Below, one piece after another: positions 11,801 to 22,985 of a DNA stretch of 64,000 nucleotides; within the stretch, counting starts at the first letter, position 1, and each line of letters opens with the position of its first letter. The translations under genes and the position numbers were made by a program. The stretch lies in NCBI RefSeq assembly GCF_015706575.1, contig NW_024037074.1:16295334-16359333 (forward strand), written 5' to 3'. The notes below the pieces were generated by a model. The model had not been told where the DNA came from. It saw nothing but the letters and a program-made list of their open reading frames with translations, and did no database searches. This DNA is from Patiria miniata. Lineage: Eukaryota > Echinodermata > Asteroidea > Valvatida > Asterinidae.

Positions 11801-14800
11801 TTGAAAATACAGTAGGTAGGTAGGGTATTTTGGGGGGTTTGGGGACATTTTTTTTGGGTGTACGATCATATGGAGGTGTCTGGGTGTAGTCAAGGGTAAA
11901 TGGTAGTACTTGATGATTTTCGGGGTTTTTTTTCTCATTTCCCCCCCCCCCCCCAAAAAAAAAAATTAAGGCAGGGACTGTCAAAATAGGGTAGGTAAAA
12001 AGGTAACCGGAAGCAGAACTATTTTTTTTTGGCCTAAGCCAATTAAAAAGGAAAATTATGGCTTATTTTAAATAGAAATAATAGCCAACCAGATCAGGAT
12101 ATTACAAAATACTGAAACGTAACCAAATTACAGTCTATTCAAACTATGTATGATAGACTACTAGATTGGGATGTTGTAGCCTGTTCAAAGAAAATCGCAG
12201 TCTGTTAAAAAAACACAGTCTGTTCAAAAATCACAGTCTGTTAAAAAAGAATCCGGTTCAAAGGCGTCTCAGGCTCCTGAAAACGGGCACTGGATAGCGG
12301 ATATGCATACAACATTCACACAGTAGACTTTGCATATTGACCAATTCGCCCCCGGTCTCACGAAGATGGCCGCGTATAATACGAACGTTCTACGCGTAAA
12401 TACGCGCGCGTTGTATCAACAGTTGACGCGCATTTTGGTCACGTACACATATTATGATGTTCTAAAAGGAACACATTTCCGTAGTGATTATTATTTCAAA
12501 AACGCCGAAAAAGTGATTTGCGGCATTATAAAAGTAACCACTACGTTAGAAAAATTGTAGTAAACCTTGGTCAGTTGGTCAGTGGTGGTGGCCAAAATAT
12601 AAGTCAAGTGAGCTGCGACGTTACAAAAGAAATCAAGCTGTCTATAAAGACGGCAACTTGTCCTTTGTAGATCACCAGCCGGTCTCACCAATATGGCGTC
12701 AAATTCGTACATTGTGCGGCTCTTTATTAGCTATCCAGTCTTTATATAGAGATCAGTGACTCCTATCTGTCTTGGAAATACTTTCCAACCCCAGCTTGTT
12801 TACCTTTTACTTTTTCGTCAGCCTGCTCCAAGTCATTCTCTGAAGGCACAGCAAACTCTCTCGTGCGCTCCTCAGCTGAGGCCGCCTGGCCATCGTCAGC
12901 CAGAGCTCCCTGCTTCCTTTCAAGAGCTTGAAGCTGCCGTGTCAGGGCAGCAATGGTGGCAGCAGAATCCTGCATCCGACTTGAAGCCTCCGAGCCCTGG
13001 TCCTGCAGGCCATGTTTAAGGGTCTCCACTTCCTGGCGCTGCTCCTCCAAGAGCTTTCCCAGCTCTGCTATCCTTTGGGCAGCCTCTTGCTCCTGTTTCT
13101 CGGCCTCTTCCCGCTGCCTTTCTAGGTTCTGGTTGATCGTCTCCAGCTCCTGTCGTTGCTCCTCGAGGAGTTGGTTCACAACCTCCTGCTCTTCATCCCG
13201 CAACTGGATTGTTTCTTCCAGTTCTGACAAGATGATTGGGTTACAAAATAAAAAAAATAAAATATTTTAAACTTAGGCCTTGACTTCATTACAAAAAAGA
13301 CTCTTAGCAAAGACATCTCACAATTATAACCAGAGCTGTAAATCAGACCATGAGAAATCCGTAAGTCAGTCACAAATCGTCCAGTGCCAAGTCCAGTGAC
13401 AAGCTATGTACAATGAACTGTGTGCTATGACGTGCTCGTTTGTCATTATTACATGTGACCAGACTAGTGACTTAAATTTCAATACGAGATTATAAATCTG
13501 TAAGTCGCAAATCTAGATGAATGCATGTCAACCAGAAAAAAAATTGAGATTGACTGAATATGGTAAGGGGGACAATGGAATTCTTTATAATGACTGCTAG
13601 CGATGTTAAATTTGGTAAAGAAACCTTACCTTTCACTTTTGCTATATTCTCACTGGTATCTTTTGTGCTCTGGTCAATTGTGTCATTTTGTTGGTCGAAC
13701 TCCTGTCTCATTGCTGCCTTCTCCTGCTTCAATGATGCAATGGTCTCCTCAGCCTGTTGGTACATCTGGCAGAGCTCCTCCAGCTGCATCTCCTTTGCTT
13801 TGAGACTCTGCGGGAGAGCCGACAATTCCTCCCGTTCTGTCCTCAGACTGGAGATAGCTGCCTCCAGCTCCCCAATGGTCTCCCGCAAACCGGCTACCTC
13901 AGCCTCCGATTGCTGTGAGGATGCTGAGAGGGCATCACCATGCTCCTGCAACTGCGACTTCAGGGCCAGGATTTCCAGCTCGGATTCATGGGCGGCGCTA
14001 ACTGAGGAACCTTGTTGTTCCTCGAGTTGAGCCTTTAACTCGGAGATGTCTTTGGTCAGCGCAGCCACTCTGCAGTCTGCATCTTTCACTTGCCCCTCCA
14101 GTTCAGCCACTTTCTCCTCCGACAGGCACAAAGCATCTGACAGCTGATTCACCATCAAGTTTTCCTCTTCAAGACTTTTGATCTCATTCTCCATCTCTTC
14201 GCCCTTCTCCCTCAACTCCTTGCATTCCTGTTCCAAGGCCTCTTGGTTCTTCAGCAAGTGGAACACTGTGGCTTTTTCTTCCTCGAAGCTGGCTAGTTTT
14301 CCTTCAAGGCAGGCCACTTGTTGCTTCAGCTCGCTGCATTGGTCATTTGATGCTTGAAGAGCCTCTGACAGATTTGCTGTAGCTTCTGCTGTTTCTTCCC
14401 TGGCTGTAGCAGTGCTTTCCAGCTCTACGATTCTGTTCTGCAGATCCTCAGCATATTTCTTTGATTGATCAATCTCCTGTTGCAGTTGTAAGGTACTCCT
14501 TTTCTCATCTTCCAAGGTGACGATGGTGGATTCCAGAGCACAGACCTTGTCTTTCAGCTCGGAGATGACTGTCTGCTCTTCACGGATGATTCCACTGACT
14601 GTTCCTTCACTGTCAGTCTGTGCCTCTGATGGCTGAGAAGGAAAAAAACCCAGTGGGTTTAGACACACACAAAAATCTGATTAAGGACAAGAAATAATAC
14701 TATGAGTCAAATCAACAACTGCCAACCTCAGTTTGACACTCTGCATCCACTGTGTCCGAGTCAAGAGGCATGGAGAAGTGGACGTGTGCCCTGCGCCTTT

Positions 14801-17800
14801 TCTTCTTGATTCTCTGCGGGCTAAGGGGCAGTGGGGCCAGGAAGCTATCTTCTTCCGTGTTCTGATTTTGCTCAATGTCCTCCAAGAACTCCAGCTGTTT
14901 GGTTTGGGAGAAATCTACGACAGGTGTAAAGCAGAGATACACAAAAATTAGCCTTTAAATATTCTTCAGCTTCTTTATATTGAATAATTTTATACCACTG
15001 CAGGAGATACTTACCATCACTGCAGATGGAGGCAACTGGACTAACGGGGGGTGAAGATGACAAATCGCCTCCGTCAGAGGAATCATGGGTCCTCTTGAGT
15101 GCCGAGGAGGGTGGGAGCGATATGAAGGACACCTCCTCTACCGCCGCTGGGCCGGCCGGCTTGGAAAGTGGCAGGAGGGGCAGGCGGTTCATACCAGGGC
15201 ACCATGTCTGACGGCGCTGGAAGGAGCAAAAAGGGTGTTCTGTCATAGACAGGTTTCACGGATACCGCCATCTTTGTGGTCATGTGGTAATTTCAGAGGG
15301 CATTACAGTAGGAATACATCCCATCATGCCACTGTAACCCGAGCACGATGGACCAAAGTCCATTCTAATGCCCCCTGAGATTACCATGTGACCACAAAGT
15401 GGCGGTATCTGTGAAACAGTCTATGGGTTTTCCCTAAAATGTTTTGATTACATTTGAGGGATGAACAGCTTATGGCAATGTAACCAAGGCCGTAGCGTTT
15501 CAGGTGGTAGATTAAAACCCCAGAATGATATTAATGAGAAACCCAAGGAATCAGGCAGGGACTGAAAAACCCAATCTACTCGCTTGCCTTGATGGGATTG
15601 GAACCTGGGTCACGCCAAGGTGAATGAGTGGGAAGTACCACTGCGTGACTCTCCCTGGTTAAGAACAATTAGTGTGCCATATACCTTGTATTTGGCTTTC
15701 TTCGTTTCCGAGCCTGGCATGACGGAGGGGATGCCGGCCCCGCCCGAGACCAGAATCATCTTCTCCAGCAACTTGATCTTCTGTTCTTGCTGCTCATGCA
15801 GGCTGGCCTTCTCCTCCAACAATTCCCCTTGTTGCTCCAACTGCCAAGAAAGATGAAAATATCATCATGACAGAGGCCTTCTGAAATGGTTGCTGTCATT
15901 TCGGAAGGCAACCTTAAAAAATGTCTTGAGGTAAACTGCTTTTGAAATTGATTACACTTGATGGTTGCTCCTTGAATGCCACTAGTGAAACCAAAGTTTA
16001 CCTAACAGTAAAGTTTAGATGGTTACCTTTTTTACCACTGTACATGGTTCTTAAGATGGCTTCAGGAGAAAAAGGAATGAGATTACCTCACAATTTCTCA
16101 TAAGGTGGCCTTTTTTTAAGTTCAAAATACTGCATCTATGTAAGTTGTCCTGCAAACTTCAAGTGCTCAGTAACAAGTATGTCAAAAAAATTTCAAGTCC
16201 TCAGGGTTAGGGGAGGTGTCCCTACACAAATGGTTCAGCAACCGCTGAACGTTTGCCCCGAACGATTGGCCAAATCATTTGGGACTCTTCTTTCTACCGT
16301 TTGGGTCATCTAAAAAAATAGACCTTGGCCAACCAGTCCAGCGGTGGAACAAGGGAGAGCATTTGTCACCCTGGTTTCCTATACTGTTCCCAACTGTTCG
16401 GTGGTTGGCGAACCATTTGTACAGGGACGCAGCCCCTTACATCTTTAGGATTTCCCTTGCCCAATTCAAGCTCTCTGTCATAGGATATCTTTCTTTACCT
16501 CCAGGACCTTCCTCTTGAGTTCTTGGATCTCCTTCTTCTGCCGCTGCATCATGGCCTCGTCAGACACGACCTCATTGATTTGAGGTTTGTTCTTGATTGT
16601 TTTGGCCCGGCTAGCAAACTGTGTGGAAAAAACAACAACAAATTGGGTTGAAAAACTGGAGCAAATCTGATGTAGACAAAGAAAGTGAAAATACCAACTT
16701 GCACAAGGGATTTGGAATAATCAGGAAAGCATGCGAGTAACCCTTTAAGCCTTAACACACACGGACCTCTCTTTAAATATATAAATAAACTGAAATGCTC
16801 ATACATGTATAGCGCTTTCCATCATATATCAACAATTTCGAAGCATTTTACATTTATTCCCCCATTCATAAGGCCATGAGACCACGCGGCAGCCGATATC
16901 AGCACACATTTGGTCCTCTACCCTCACTTGTACCCATCCATACTCCTGGGTGGAGAGGGGTAATTGTAGTTAAGTGTCTTGCCCAAGGGCACAAACACCA
17001 TTTTGGTGATCAACTGCCTGACATTCACTCATTACAGTCTCATTCATTGGCGGGTTTGATAGACTACAGACCCCTGTGCAAATTTCACATATTTTGTCCC
17101 ACCCCCTTAAAAATGTCAGATATTTTGGGGTTCGTTGTGTACCTGAAGAGTGCTGTGTGTCTGTTCAATGGAGGCCGGCGTGATGGTACAGATGATAGCC
17201 GTCTTGGCGTTACCCCCAAGAGACATCTGGAGTATCCTGGTCAGCTTGGAGTCCCTGAAGGGGATGAACTCGGCTCCCTGACTCAGTTTATTGATGACCA
17301 TGGCCAGTTGGTGAAGGCTCTGATTGATGCGGCAGGCTTCCTTCAGTCGGGCGCCTTCCGCTTTGGTCTCGTTGGCACGTTCAGAGCCTGCTAGGTCCAC
17401 CAGATTCTGAAAAAGTAACCAGGTAATGAATTTCTTTGTGTTTTAAAGTTAAAAACGAAGGGCTTTGAAATTGGGTTTTCCATACGCTCAAGAGCCCACA
17501 AGGTCGCCAGAGTTAATAACCAGGAAATGAGTCCTTTTATTTTAAACTGAAAAAAACCGAAAGGTTTTGAAATTGAATTTTCCATTCATTGACATATGCT
17601 AAGAGCCTGCTACATGTAGGTCCACCAAATTCTCCTTAAGAAAGCAGGCCATGATATTTATGTTTTAACGTATATTTATGTTTTAACGTGGAAAAAAGAA
17701 AGGTTTTGAAATGAGTTTACTGTTCACTGGTGTATGCTTAAAGCCTGCTAGGACTACAAGATTCTTAACAAAAAAAATGGGCAGTAAACTTTTTAGGTTG

Positions 17801-20800
17801 GGGAAGAAGAGAGTTAAGACATTTAGTTTTATTTGCACTGTACTGCGTTCTTGTGAGGTCTTATCTCCTCTGATGTCCTCAACCTCAGAGATGTCTTGGA
17901 TAATAACTTACCAGATGGGATACTTTTACAGCTAGCTCCATGGATCGTTTCCTGTCTGCTCTTTCCCTTGACTCAATGATCTGTACACATTTAAAAAATA
18001 AGAGAACAATTTTCTGATGGATTCATTTAGGTTTTTGACATTTTGTGATACCTTGGTTTCAACTCACAATTTCTCCCTTCTAGTCCAGCATCACAACTAG
18101 GTATTACAACTCATCCACAGAAGTCTTAGAATAAAGATCGTCAGGAGTCAGGTTGGGGTGGTGTAATTTCCTCGCCTTCCACCTCTATGACCCGGGTTCG
18201 ATTCCTGCCCTGGTCCACATGTGGATTGGGTTTTCAGTCCCTACCTGATTTTGTGGGTTTCCCCCAGAATATTCTTCTGGGGTTTTCCTCCCACCTCTAA
18301 AACTGTAATTTCTTCTCATTGTCTTCTCTCTACAGGTTTCTTCAGGCTTTTGAGCTACAATGCCTAGGTCACTTTTGAGAAATCCTTGGTTTCATTACCA
18401 GAAAGAAATAAAATAAATATTGTCTTTCTGGTTCAGAGAACGAAAGAAACATACAGTTATTAACTATTTTCAGGTGAAATGTAACTTCTTAAAGAAAATG
18501 TGCGGTTCCATATTATACTTAGACAGGCTGTAACTTACCATACAGAATATTGTGTGTGAGCGACTACTCCGTTCATTCATGTCTGTCTGACCATAATGAC
18601 GTTGAGCTGCAAAAAATAAAAATTCAAAAGTATAAAACCTGAAAAAACACGTATCTGGTTGATTATGAATAAACACTATTCCCAGCAGTAATTTAATGTG
18701 TATTCTAATTTTTCATCGGGATTTAAATTTTGTAAGCCGTTGGTAGAGACCACCGTTTATTAATTGTCATTATTTCAAAATGCCCATCATTTGAAGAAAA
18801 AAAAAAGATCTTGAAGAATCCTGGAATTGGCAATTCGGTCAATCACAGGTCACTACAAGTCTTCACAAGTCATTCAGACTCGAGTCCAGTCATAAGCTAT
18901 TCAACTGAGCTGTGACGAAGGCCTTCTACTGTCACTGTTCGCCCCTTGTTGCTTGTGATCTGACTTGTGATTGACAAGTAAACGACTCAATTACAACTCC
19001 GGAAGATGCAAGCAAAAAGGCTTCAAATATTTTACCCTCTCCTTTCTTGAGAAGTTGAAGCACATCTTCAGGCTGAGTGACAACTTGTTCAGTCAAGTCA
19101 TGGACGAACACACGTTTCTGCAAATTTTACGTGAAATAATTCTGGTTACTATTGGTTACTGTGGATAGAGGAGGGGTGATGAAATGCCAAGGAAGGGCAG
19201 AGTTGAGTTTGTGACAGAGGTAGTTTGTGGAGGATAGATGGGTAGGAATTCTGAACAATAACTGTTTCTTTGCACTCACATCAACCTCTCTGATCTGGAG
19301 TGGTTTCTTTTCGCTGCTGAGAAGATCACAAAGGCCCTCGTTGTACAGCTCCATGTAGCTCACTCTTAGCAGAAACTCACGGTTTTGGGTCTAAGGGAAA
19401 AAATATTACCGAAAAGCTTCATTATATACCTCACAAAGTGTAACCTTCCAAATCATTTCTCGAACAAAGCTCGCTGTGAATTTTTGCCAGGAATATTTCT
19501 GAAACCTCTGTAAATTAACCACAATGTAGGAACTGATAACCCATTCTTTGCTTCATTTTTCACAAGGAAACAAGCCCCATTAAAAAAAAAAGCAGCTGGG
19601 TTTTACAGATATTTTTTTCCAATCCAGCAAAATTTTCCACAACAGCCTGGGCAAGTTAAGATAGGTAGGCGCCTCCAGTTGGTTGGGTTTAGCCTTTCAT
19701 TTGAAAGATTAAAGATAGTTAGAGTAAAGTTCTGACAAAAATTGATTTAAAAAAATTGAAATAAACTGTGCAAGTCCCAAGCAGCTTGCCATGTTAATTT
19801 TTTAAAAAAATATTTAAGTTTTAATAAAAAGTTTTTTTATAACGTGTCTCAGGTACATTTCTGGGTTTCTTTGTTCCAAGAACTTACATTTTCAATGCTG
19901 TCAAAGATATCCTGTATAGCGCAGGGGATGATGCCAGGTGCACGACTGTCACCCATCATGGTATGCGTCTTACCACTGGAGGTTTGTCCATAGGCAAAGA
20001 TGGTGCCTGCAAACAAATTGGGGAAAAGAAATTATTAATCCTAGGGTACTTTTTTATTTCAGACTAAAGCCCTTTTAAGAAAATTGCTAGACGAATGCAT
20101 CCATTATCCATACACTACACTCTTGCTAAAGAAAAATCACTGCTAAATACCATTAATGCCATCCATGGCTTCAACCACAATAGGCTGCGCGATTTCTTCA
20201 TAGACATCGTTGGTTGTCTCGCTAGAGTCAAATACACGATCTGGGATGGGATAGCAAGAGAAGAAAACATTCAAGATAAGCCACAACAATTCTGTATTTG
20301 AAAAAAAGGCGGCAGTATTTGAGAAATTCCACTTTTCTTGAAAATGACAGCACACCAGGTGCCAAGATTTAACAGGATGCTTGAGACTATTATTCACTTA
20401 CAGTCAAGTAAGGTATTTCAAAATAATTTTGCAGTTTCGTTTTTGATGTTAGCAAATGTTGTATATTACTTTTAAAGGACTACAGCAGGTTGATTTCTTG
20501 ACACAAAAAAAATCCCCTAAACTATTTTCCGGATGCCCACATCTTGAGATCACTCTGGCTTAAAAACATTGCTTTGAAATGATACACTGGGAAATCCAAT
20601 GAGACCAAGAAGGTCCTGAATCGCTAACGGTACGCCTTCTCTTTCAAGATCAAAGTTTGAATTTGAGGACAAAGAAAAAGGAAGTTAGAACTGCTTCAGC
20701 CTCTAATCCCAACAAAGAATGGATTGTCTCACACATTTCTCACTTACCAAACACATATTCCTTCCTACAGGCCTTCCCTCTTTGATCCAACTGGACGACT

Positions 20801-21024
20801 GTGTGAGTGTCTGCCTTCCAGTGTGTCGCTGCCTCTACTTGCTTCTCCCTGTGAGAGCGAATGCATTAGCAATAGGATGAGAAACAACTTAGATGATAAA
20901 ATACAAAACTTGTTAAAGGCTTGAAAGGTTCACATAGGCCTAGTTGGAAAAATGGCATTCAATTAATGAGAACATACCTTTGAATTAAGGGACGCACACG
21001 AATAGCGACATGCACGTTATCCAT
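2404..21024 (-). CDS. CENPE: CENP-E, kinetochore kinesin-7 motor (25 coding exons, 2,593 aa)
   Basis: Plus-end-directed kinetochore motor for chromosome congression. The coding exons, 5' to 3' on the minus strand, are 20978-21024, 20748-20848, 20151-20240, 19888-20006, 19280-19390, 19036-19117, 18539-18606, 17912-17980, 17143-17406, 16499-16618, 15685-15840, 15015-15216, 14727-14914, 13630-14632, 12804-13223, 11357-11604, 10728-10822, 10286-10403, 6092-9364, 5682-5861, 5322-5473, 4506-4603, 3786-3972, 3258-3385 and 2404-2666. All junctions are GT-AG with matching phases and sum to 7,782 nt, close to the size of human CENP-E. Family marks: P-loop GQTSSGKT (86-93), switch I around NERSSRSH (194-201), DLAGSE (233-238), RRQTWCPG after the neck coil, a C-terminal GGSGII motif, and the terminal box CATQ where human has CKTQ. 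The N-terminus [13 protein letters not shown] fits a complete kinesin start. An acceptor at 21069/21070 suggests an upstream untranslated exon. Confidence 0.93.
3531..3641. mobile_element. Short terminal-inverted-repeat element (MITE) in CENPE intron 23
   Basis: About 111 bp bounded by inverted repeats of about 20 bp: left CACAAGGCCCCCTTCAAAGG at 3531-3550, right its near-complement at 3621-3641. There is no coding capacity. The target duplication is not clear. Confidence 0.55.
4700..4985 (+). repeat. tRNA-derived SINE, family 2, in CENPE intron 21
   Basis: A Pol III B box (GGGTTCGAACCC) lies at about 4764-4775, followed by CTTGGGCAAGATACTTTACT, a central block, and a tail around GAAGCGCTTTGAGACC. 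The same order of blocks is seen on the minus strand at 16800-17010, so this is a dispersed family, not a tRNA gene. Borders are approximate. Confidence 0.6.
6092..9364 (-). CDS. CENPE: CENP-E exon 19: giant coiled-coil stalk exon with 49-residue repeats
   Basis: A single 3,273-nt exon in phase 0 at both ends encoding residues 1168-2258, almost entirely Glu/Lys/Gln/Leu coiled coil. The acceptor before MEYQNN and the donor after RLQKEK fix its ends. Within it, at about 6790-7530, are tandem repeats of the pattern [42 protein letters not shown], with a period of 147 bp (49 codons). One unit is 21 bp shorter. In the family this region is the long flexible stalk that lets the motor reach from kinetochore to microtubule. 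Confidence 0.9.
6790..7530 (-). repeat. 147-bp coding tandem repeat inside CENPE exon 19
   Basis: Equivalent points of successive units fall at 7502, 7355, 7208 and 7061 (spacing exactly 147 bp), then 6935 (126 bp). The encoded unit is 49 residues, seven heptads. The short unit lost 21 bp, exactly one heptad, so the coiled-coil register is kept. The copies differ at scattered positions, which points to an expansion that is not very recent. Confidence 0.85.
10286..15840 (-). CDS. CENPE: CENP-E exons 11-18: neck and proximal coiled-coil stalk
   Basis: Residues 358-1167. Exon 11 (15685-15840) is a leucine-rich coil ([20 protein letters not shown]). Exon 12 opens with RRQTWCPG, matching RRVTWCLG at this place in human CENP-E, then turns into a Ser/Pro-rich linker. 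Exon 13 carries a basic KKKRRR run at 14727-14914. Exons 14 (13630-14632) and 15 (12804-13223) are long Glu/Gln/Leu-rich coils. Exons 16-18 continue the coil and lead in phase into the large exon 19. The introns between them carry several short inverted-repeat elements and SINEs, described separately. Confidence 0.88.
11758..12035. mobile_element. MITE in CENPE intron 15
   Basis: About 278 bp with inverted ends of roughly 33 bp: left AGGCCAAAAAAAC then AATAGTTCTGCTTCCG, right the complementary CGGAAGCAGAACTATT then GGCCT. The interior has a long poly-C run followed by poly-A. Non-coding. The target duplication was not resolved. Confidence 0.6.
12125..12252. repeat. Short imperfect minisatellite, CAGTCTGTTCAAAAA-type unit
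   Basis: Several 18-23 bp units of the form CAGTCTGTTMAAAAA occur in a row in CENPE intron 15, just beyond the MITE at 11758-12035. The units are imperfect. No function is suggested. Confidence 0.45.
15244..15425. mobile_element. MITE next to the exon 12 acceptor of CENPE
   Basis: A 182-bp element that is almost wholly inverted repeat: about 64-bp arms beginning CATAGACAGGTTTCACGGAT on the left and CATAGACTGTTTCACAGATA (reverse complement) on the right, with only about 55 bp between. Its left end is 27 nt from the 3' splice site at 15216/15217. Confidence 0.65.
15485..15665 (-). repeat. SINE, family 1, in CENPE intron 11
   Basis: On the minus strand it reads a B-box-like GGTTCCAATCCC, then GATTGGGTTTTTCAGTCCCT, CCTGATTCCTTGGGTTTC and TTCTGGGGTTTTAATC. 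The same blocks in the same order occur at 18125-18415 on the plus strand. It abuts the MITE at 15244-15425. Confidence 0.6.
16499..21024 (-). CDS. CENPE: CENP-E exons 1-10: kinesin motor domain and start of neck
   Basis: Residues 1-357. All catalytic kinesin elements are visible: an IRVRPL first strand, VFDRVFDS, the ATP-binding P-loop at 86-93, [15 protein letters not shown], switch I at 194-201, switch II DLAGSE at 233-238, and the microtubule-binding stretch [20 protein letters not shown]. The last motor exon (16499-16618) reads [20 protein letters not shown], the place where CENP-E orthologues have FAS.AK..KN.P.VNEVS.D. That wording, rather than the motor core, separates kinesin-7 from other classes. 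No catalytic residue appears to be missing, so an active ATPase is expected. Confidence 0.93.
16800..17010 (-). repeat. SINE, family 2, in CENPE intron 9
   Basis: The reverse complement carries CTTGGGCAAGACACTTAACT, CCTCTCCACCCAGG, a GGTCTCATGGCCT block and a tail ending in AAAGCGCTATACATG. These match the copy at 4700-4985 in order and spacing. The tRNA-like head is weak or missing in this copy. Confidence 0.55.
18125..18415 (+). repeat. tRNA-derived SINE, family 1, best-preserved copy
   Basis: The tRNA-like head has a B box (GGGTTCGATTCC, about 18191-18202). The body contains GATTGGGTTTTCAGTCCC, CCTGATTTTGTGGGTTTCCC and TTCTGGGGTTTTCCTCCC. It ends in a short AAATAAAATAAAT tail near 18405-18420. 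It lies in CENPE intron 7. Confidence 0.6.
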
Positions 21025-21777
21025 GTCTGCGGTCGATCACCTATGTCATGTGTTTGTGTAGCATGTAACCTATAATTAAAGAATATTAAAACACAAACAC
21101 TTAGTAACAAATCCGACAAGTATCGTCTTGAAATTACCTTTTTACTCCCAAAGGGTGCAAAACAAAGTTATGCTAAATTGTAATCGGGTCCAAGTCATTT
21201 CAACTTGCAGTAGCCATTTTTACAGAAGCCTTAACACATTTTACAACGGCTCTTCTATACATGTAGGCTACATGTAGTTACTGAATTGCAACATAATAAT
21301 ATTGTGAATATATAAGGTTTTGTATTTCTACAGCGATTGAACTTGCATGAAGCGCTTCGGTAGCTCAATATAATAAGACATTTAATGATAGGATAGGTGT
21401 GCATTGTTTTAATTTTAGTGCCAAAGGTGCAATGTTCAATTCTCGATGAGACCTCTTTTAGTTTTAGTTTCCAAAAACGTATATATTTTCTTACTTTTAT
21501 TAATTATTGTTTGAAATTACATCTTATTTTCATTGAACTCATTTGAAGTACAAAAACATAGATTGAATTTTCTTTCAGATACCTGGCTCTGTCATTTTGT
21601 CTGTGACTTAGGCCCCTATTTATAGTTTTTTGAAAGGGACATAAACTCTGAGAACCATTCGCTTGACAATTGACGCAGGCACAAATTACTGTTGACTTCT
21701 GTAAAAATAGCAACAGCAAAAAACTGGAAATAAACGTGATAAACAAAGTTTAAAATGAGCTAGATAAACAACTACGC

Positions 21778-22149
21778 AGTGGCTATCGTTACGGCAGCCG
21801 TAACGCATTTCCCATTTTCTATCGTTACGGTAGACTGCAACTTTTATAAAAACATGAGAAGAAAATATCAAATTAGAAGAAAAAAAGTGAATTTGAACGT
21901 TATGAAATTCGGACTTTATTTCCCTTTTAAAAAAAATCCTCCAAAGCCTCAGGTTAACTTAGAAAAGGAAAAAAATTCGAGTGCAAAAATGCGAACCCGC
22001 AACCTCGCGGTGCAAAATCCTACCCTCTATCGACTGAGCTGTCGCACTGCTCGCTAAAACGTGGGGAAACAAATAATTATATACCTGCGTGCGTATCAAA
22101 AAAGTATCGTAGAGGGCGCTAAGCAACGGCTGCCGTAACGATAGCCACT
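21778..22149. mobile_element. 372-bp MITE with 24-bp inverted ends and an internal tRNA-like module
   Basis: The perfect 24-bp terminal repeats begin AGTGGCTATCGTTACGGCAG at 21778 and end with the complement at 22149. The element sits between CENPE and PEX11G, probably in the CENPE 5' leader intron or shared upstream region. There is no coding capacity. The inner part holds the tRNA-like sequence listed at 21977-22052. Confidence 0.65.
21977..22052 (-). other. tRNA-like sequence (probably not a working tRNA gene)
   Basis: On the minus strand the ends pair as a 7-bp acceptor-like stem (AGTGCGA with TTTGCACT, one wobble), with an A-box-like AGCTCAGTCGATAGAG and a B-box-like GGTTGCGGGTTCGCAT. 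A GATTTTG loop would put UUU at the anticodon. The T-arm stem does not pair well and the copy lies inside a transposable element, so a tRNA-derived relic is likelier than a gene. Confidence 0.4.
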
Positions 22150-22985
22150 TCGAAACATTATTATTGATGGTACAAATCTGCAAGTGAAAACACAGCAATA
22201 CATGACAAGTTTCGCATTACAAGGGGAAAGAAAGAGGAACACGTAAACAGAAAGGGATAACTAACGTTAAATATTAAAAAAAAAAAAAACCCAGACATTT
22301 CTCTTGACATTTCGAAAGTGTTGACTGTTTGTCATGTTTGTCATGTTTGTTGTGGTCTGAAATTTTAAGTGAAAAAGGCACTTCCACTTTCACCACCATG
22401 CACATGCTGTGTTGTGCAATAACTTCGACGATTTAGTTAGTGAGTTCACTCACATCATGCAACAACGGTGTTAGCTTTTGATAAAACGTTAAATTTATAA
22501 AACACGAAACGAAAATTTACTCGCCTTCCAACCAAACGCTGAAGACAACCGCTACCTCAAACTTCAAAGCACACTCGCTTCGTTTAAATCCACCATCATG
22601 TCTGCAACGTTTAAATCAACCGCTGTGTACCAGCTGACATAGTTCCGGGTTATTACTCCGCTACGAAACAGATATCATTATTTTGCTTCCAAAAGATTTC
22701 CAATCCGCTTAAATAATGAAGAATAACATTCAATTTCGAAAAAGTAATAGGTAATTTCATCATATTAAAAGTTCTCAACTTGTTAATTTCGATAATTAAA
22801 TTGTAACTACTTGAGCTCAGCGTACCAATATTAATATTTACCAGCAGTGGAGTGGTAGTCTGGTTCCTTTGTATTGGTCGTATTATTAATGGTAAACCAG
22901 GCGGAGGAGTCCAGAACTCCGTTCGGCCATTCCCTGTGTACAAAACCTCCGACTTCCATAACTCAACTCGACTCGATCGCAAAAA
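22150..22985. promoter_or_regulatory. Divergent CENPE / PEX11G upstream region
   Basis: The two genes point away from each other with start codons at 21024 and 22986. The stretch nearest PEX11G holds a CCAAT box in reverse (ATTGGT at about 22874). At about 22583-22622 the 10-mer CGTTTAAATC occurs twice; TTTAAA-type cores resemble cell-cycle homology elements known from G2/M genes, but this is only suggestive. Transcription starts were not determined. Confidence 0.35.

Noticed and set aside
21977-22052. Functional tRNA-Lys gene
   Set aside because: The T-arm stem does not pair and the sequence lies inside a terminal-inverted-repeat element.
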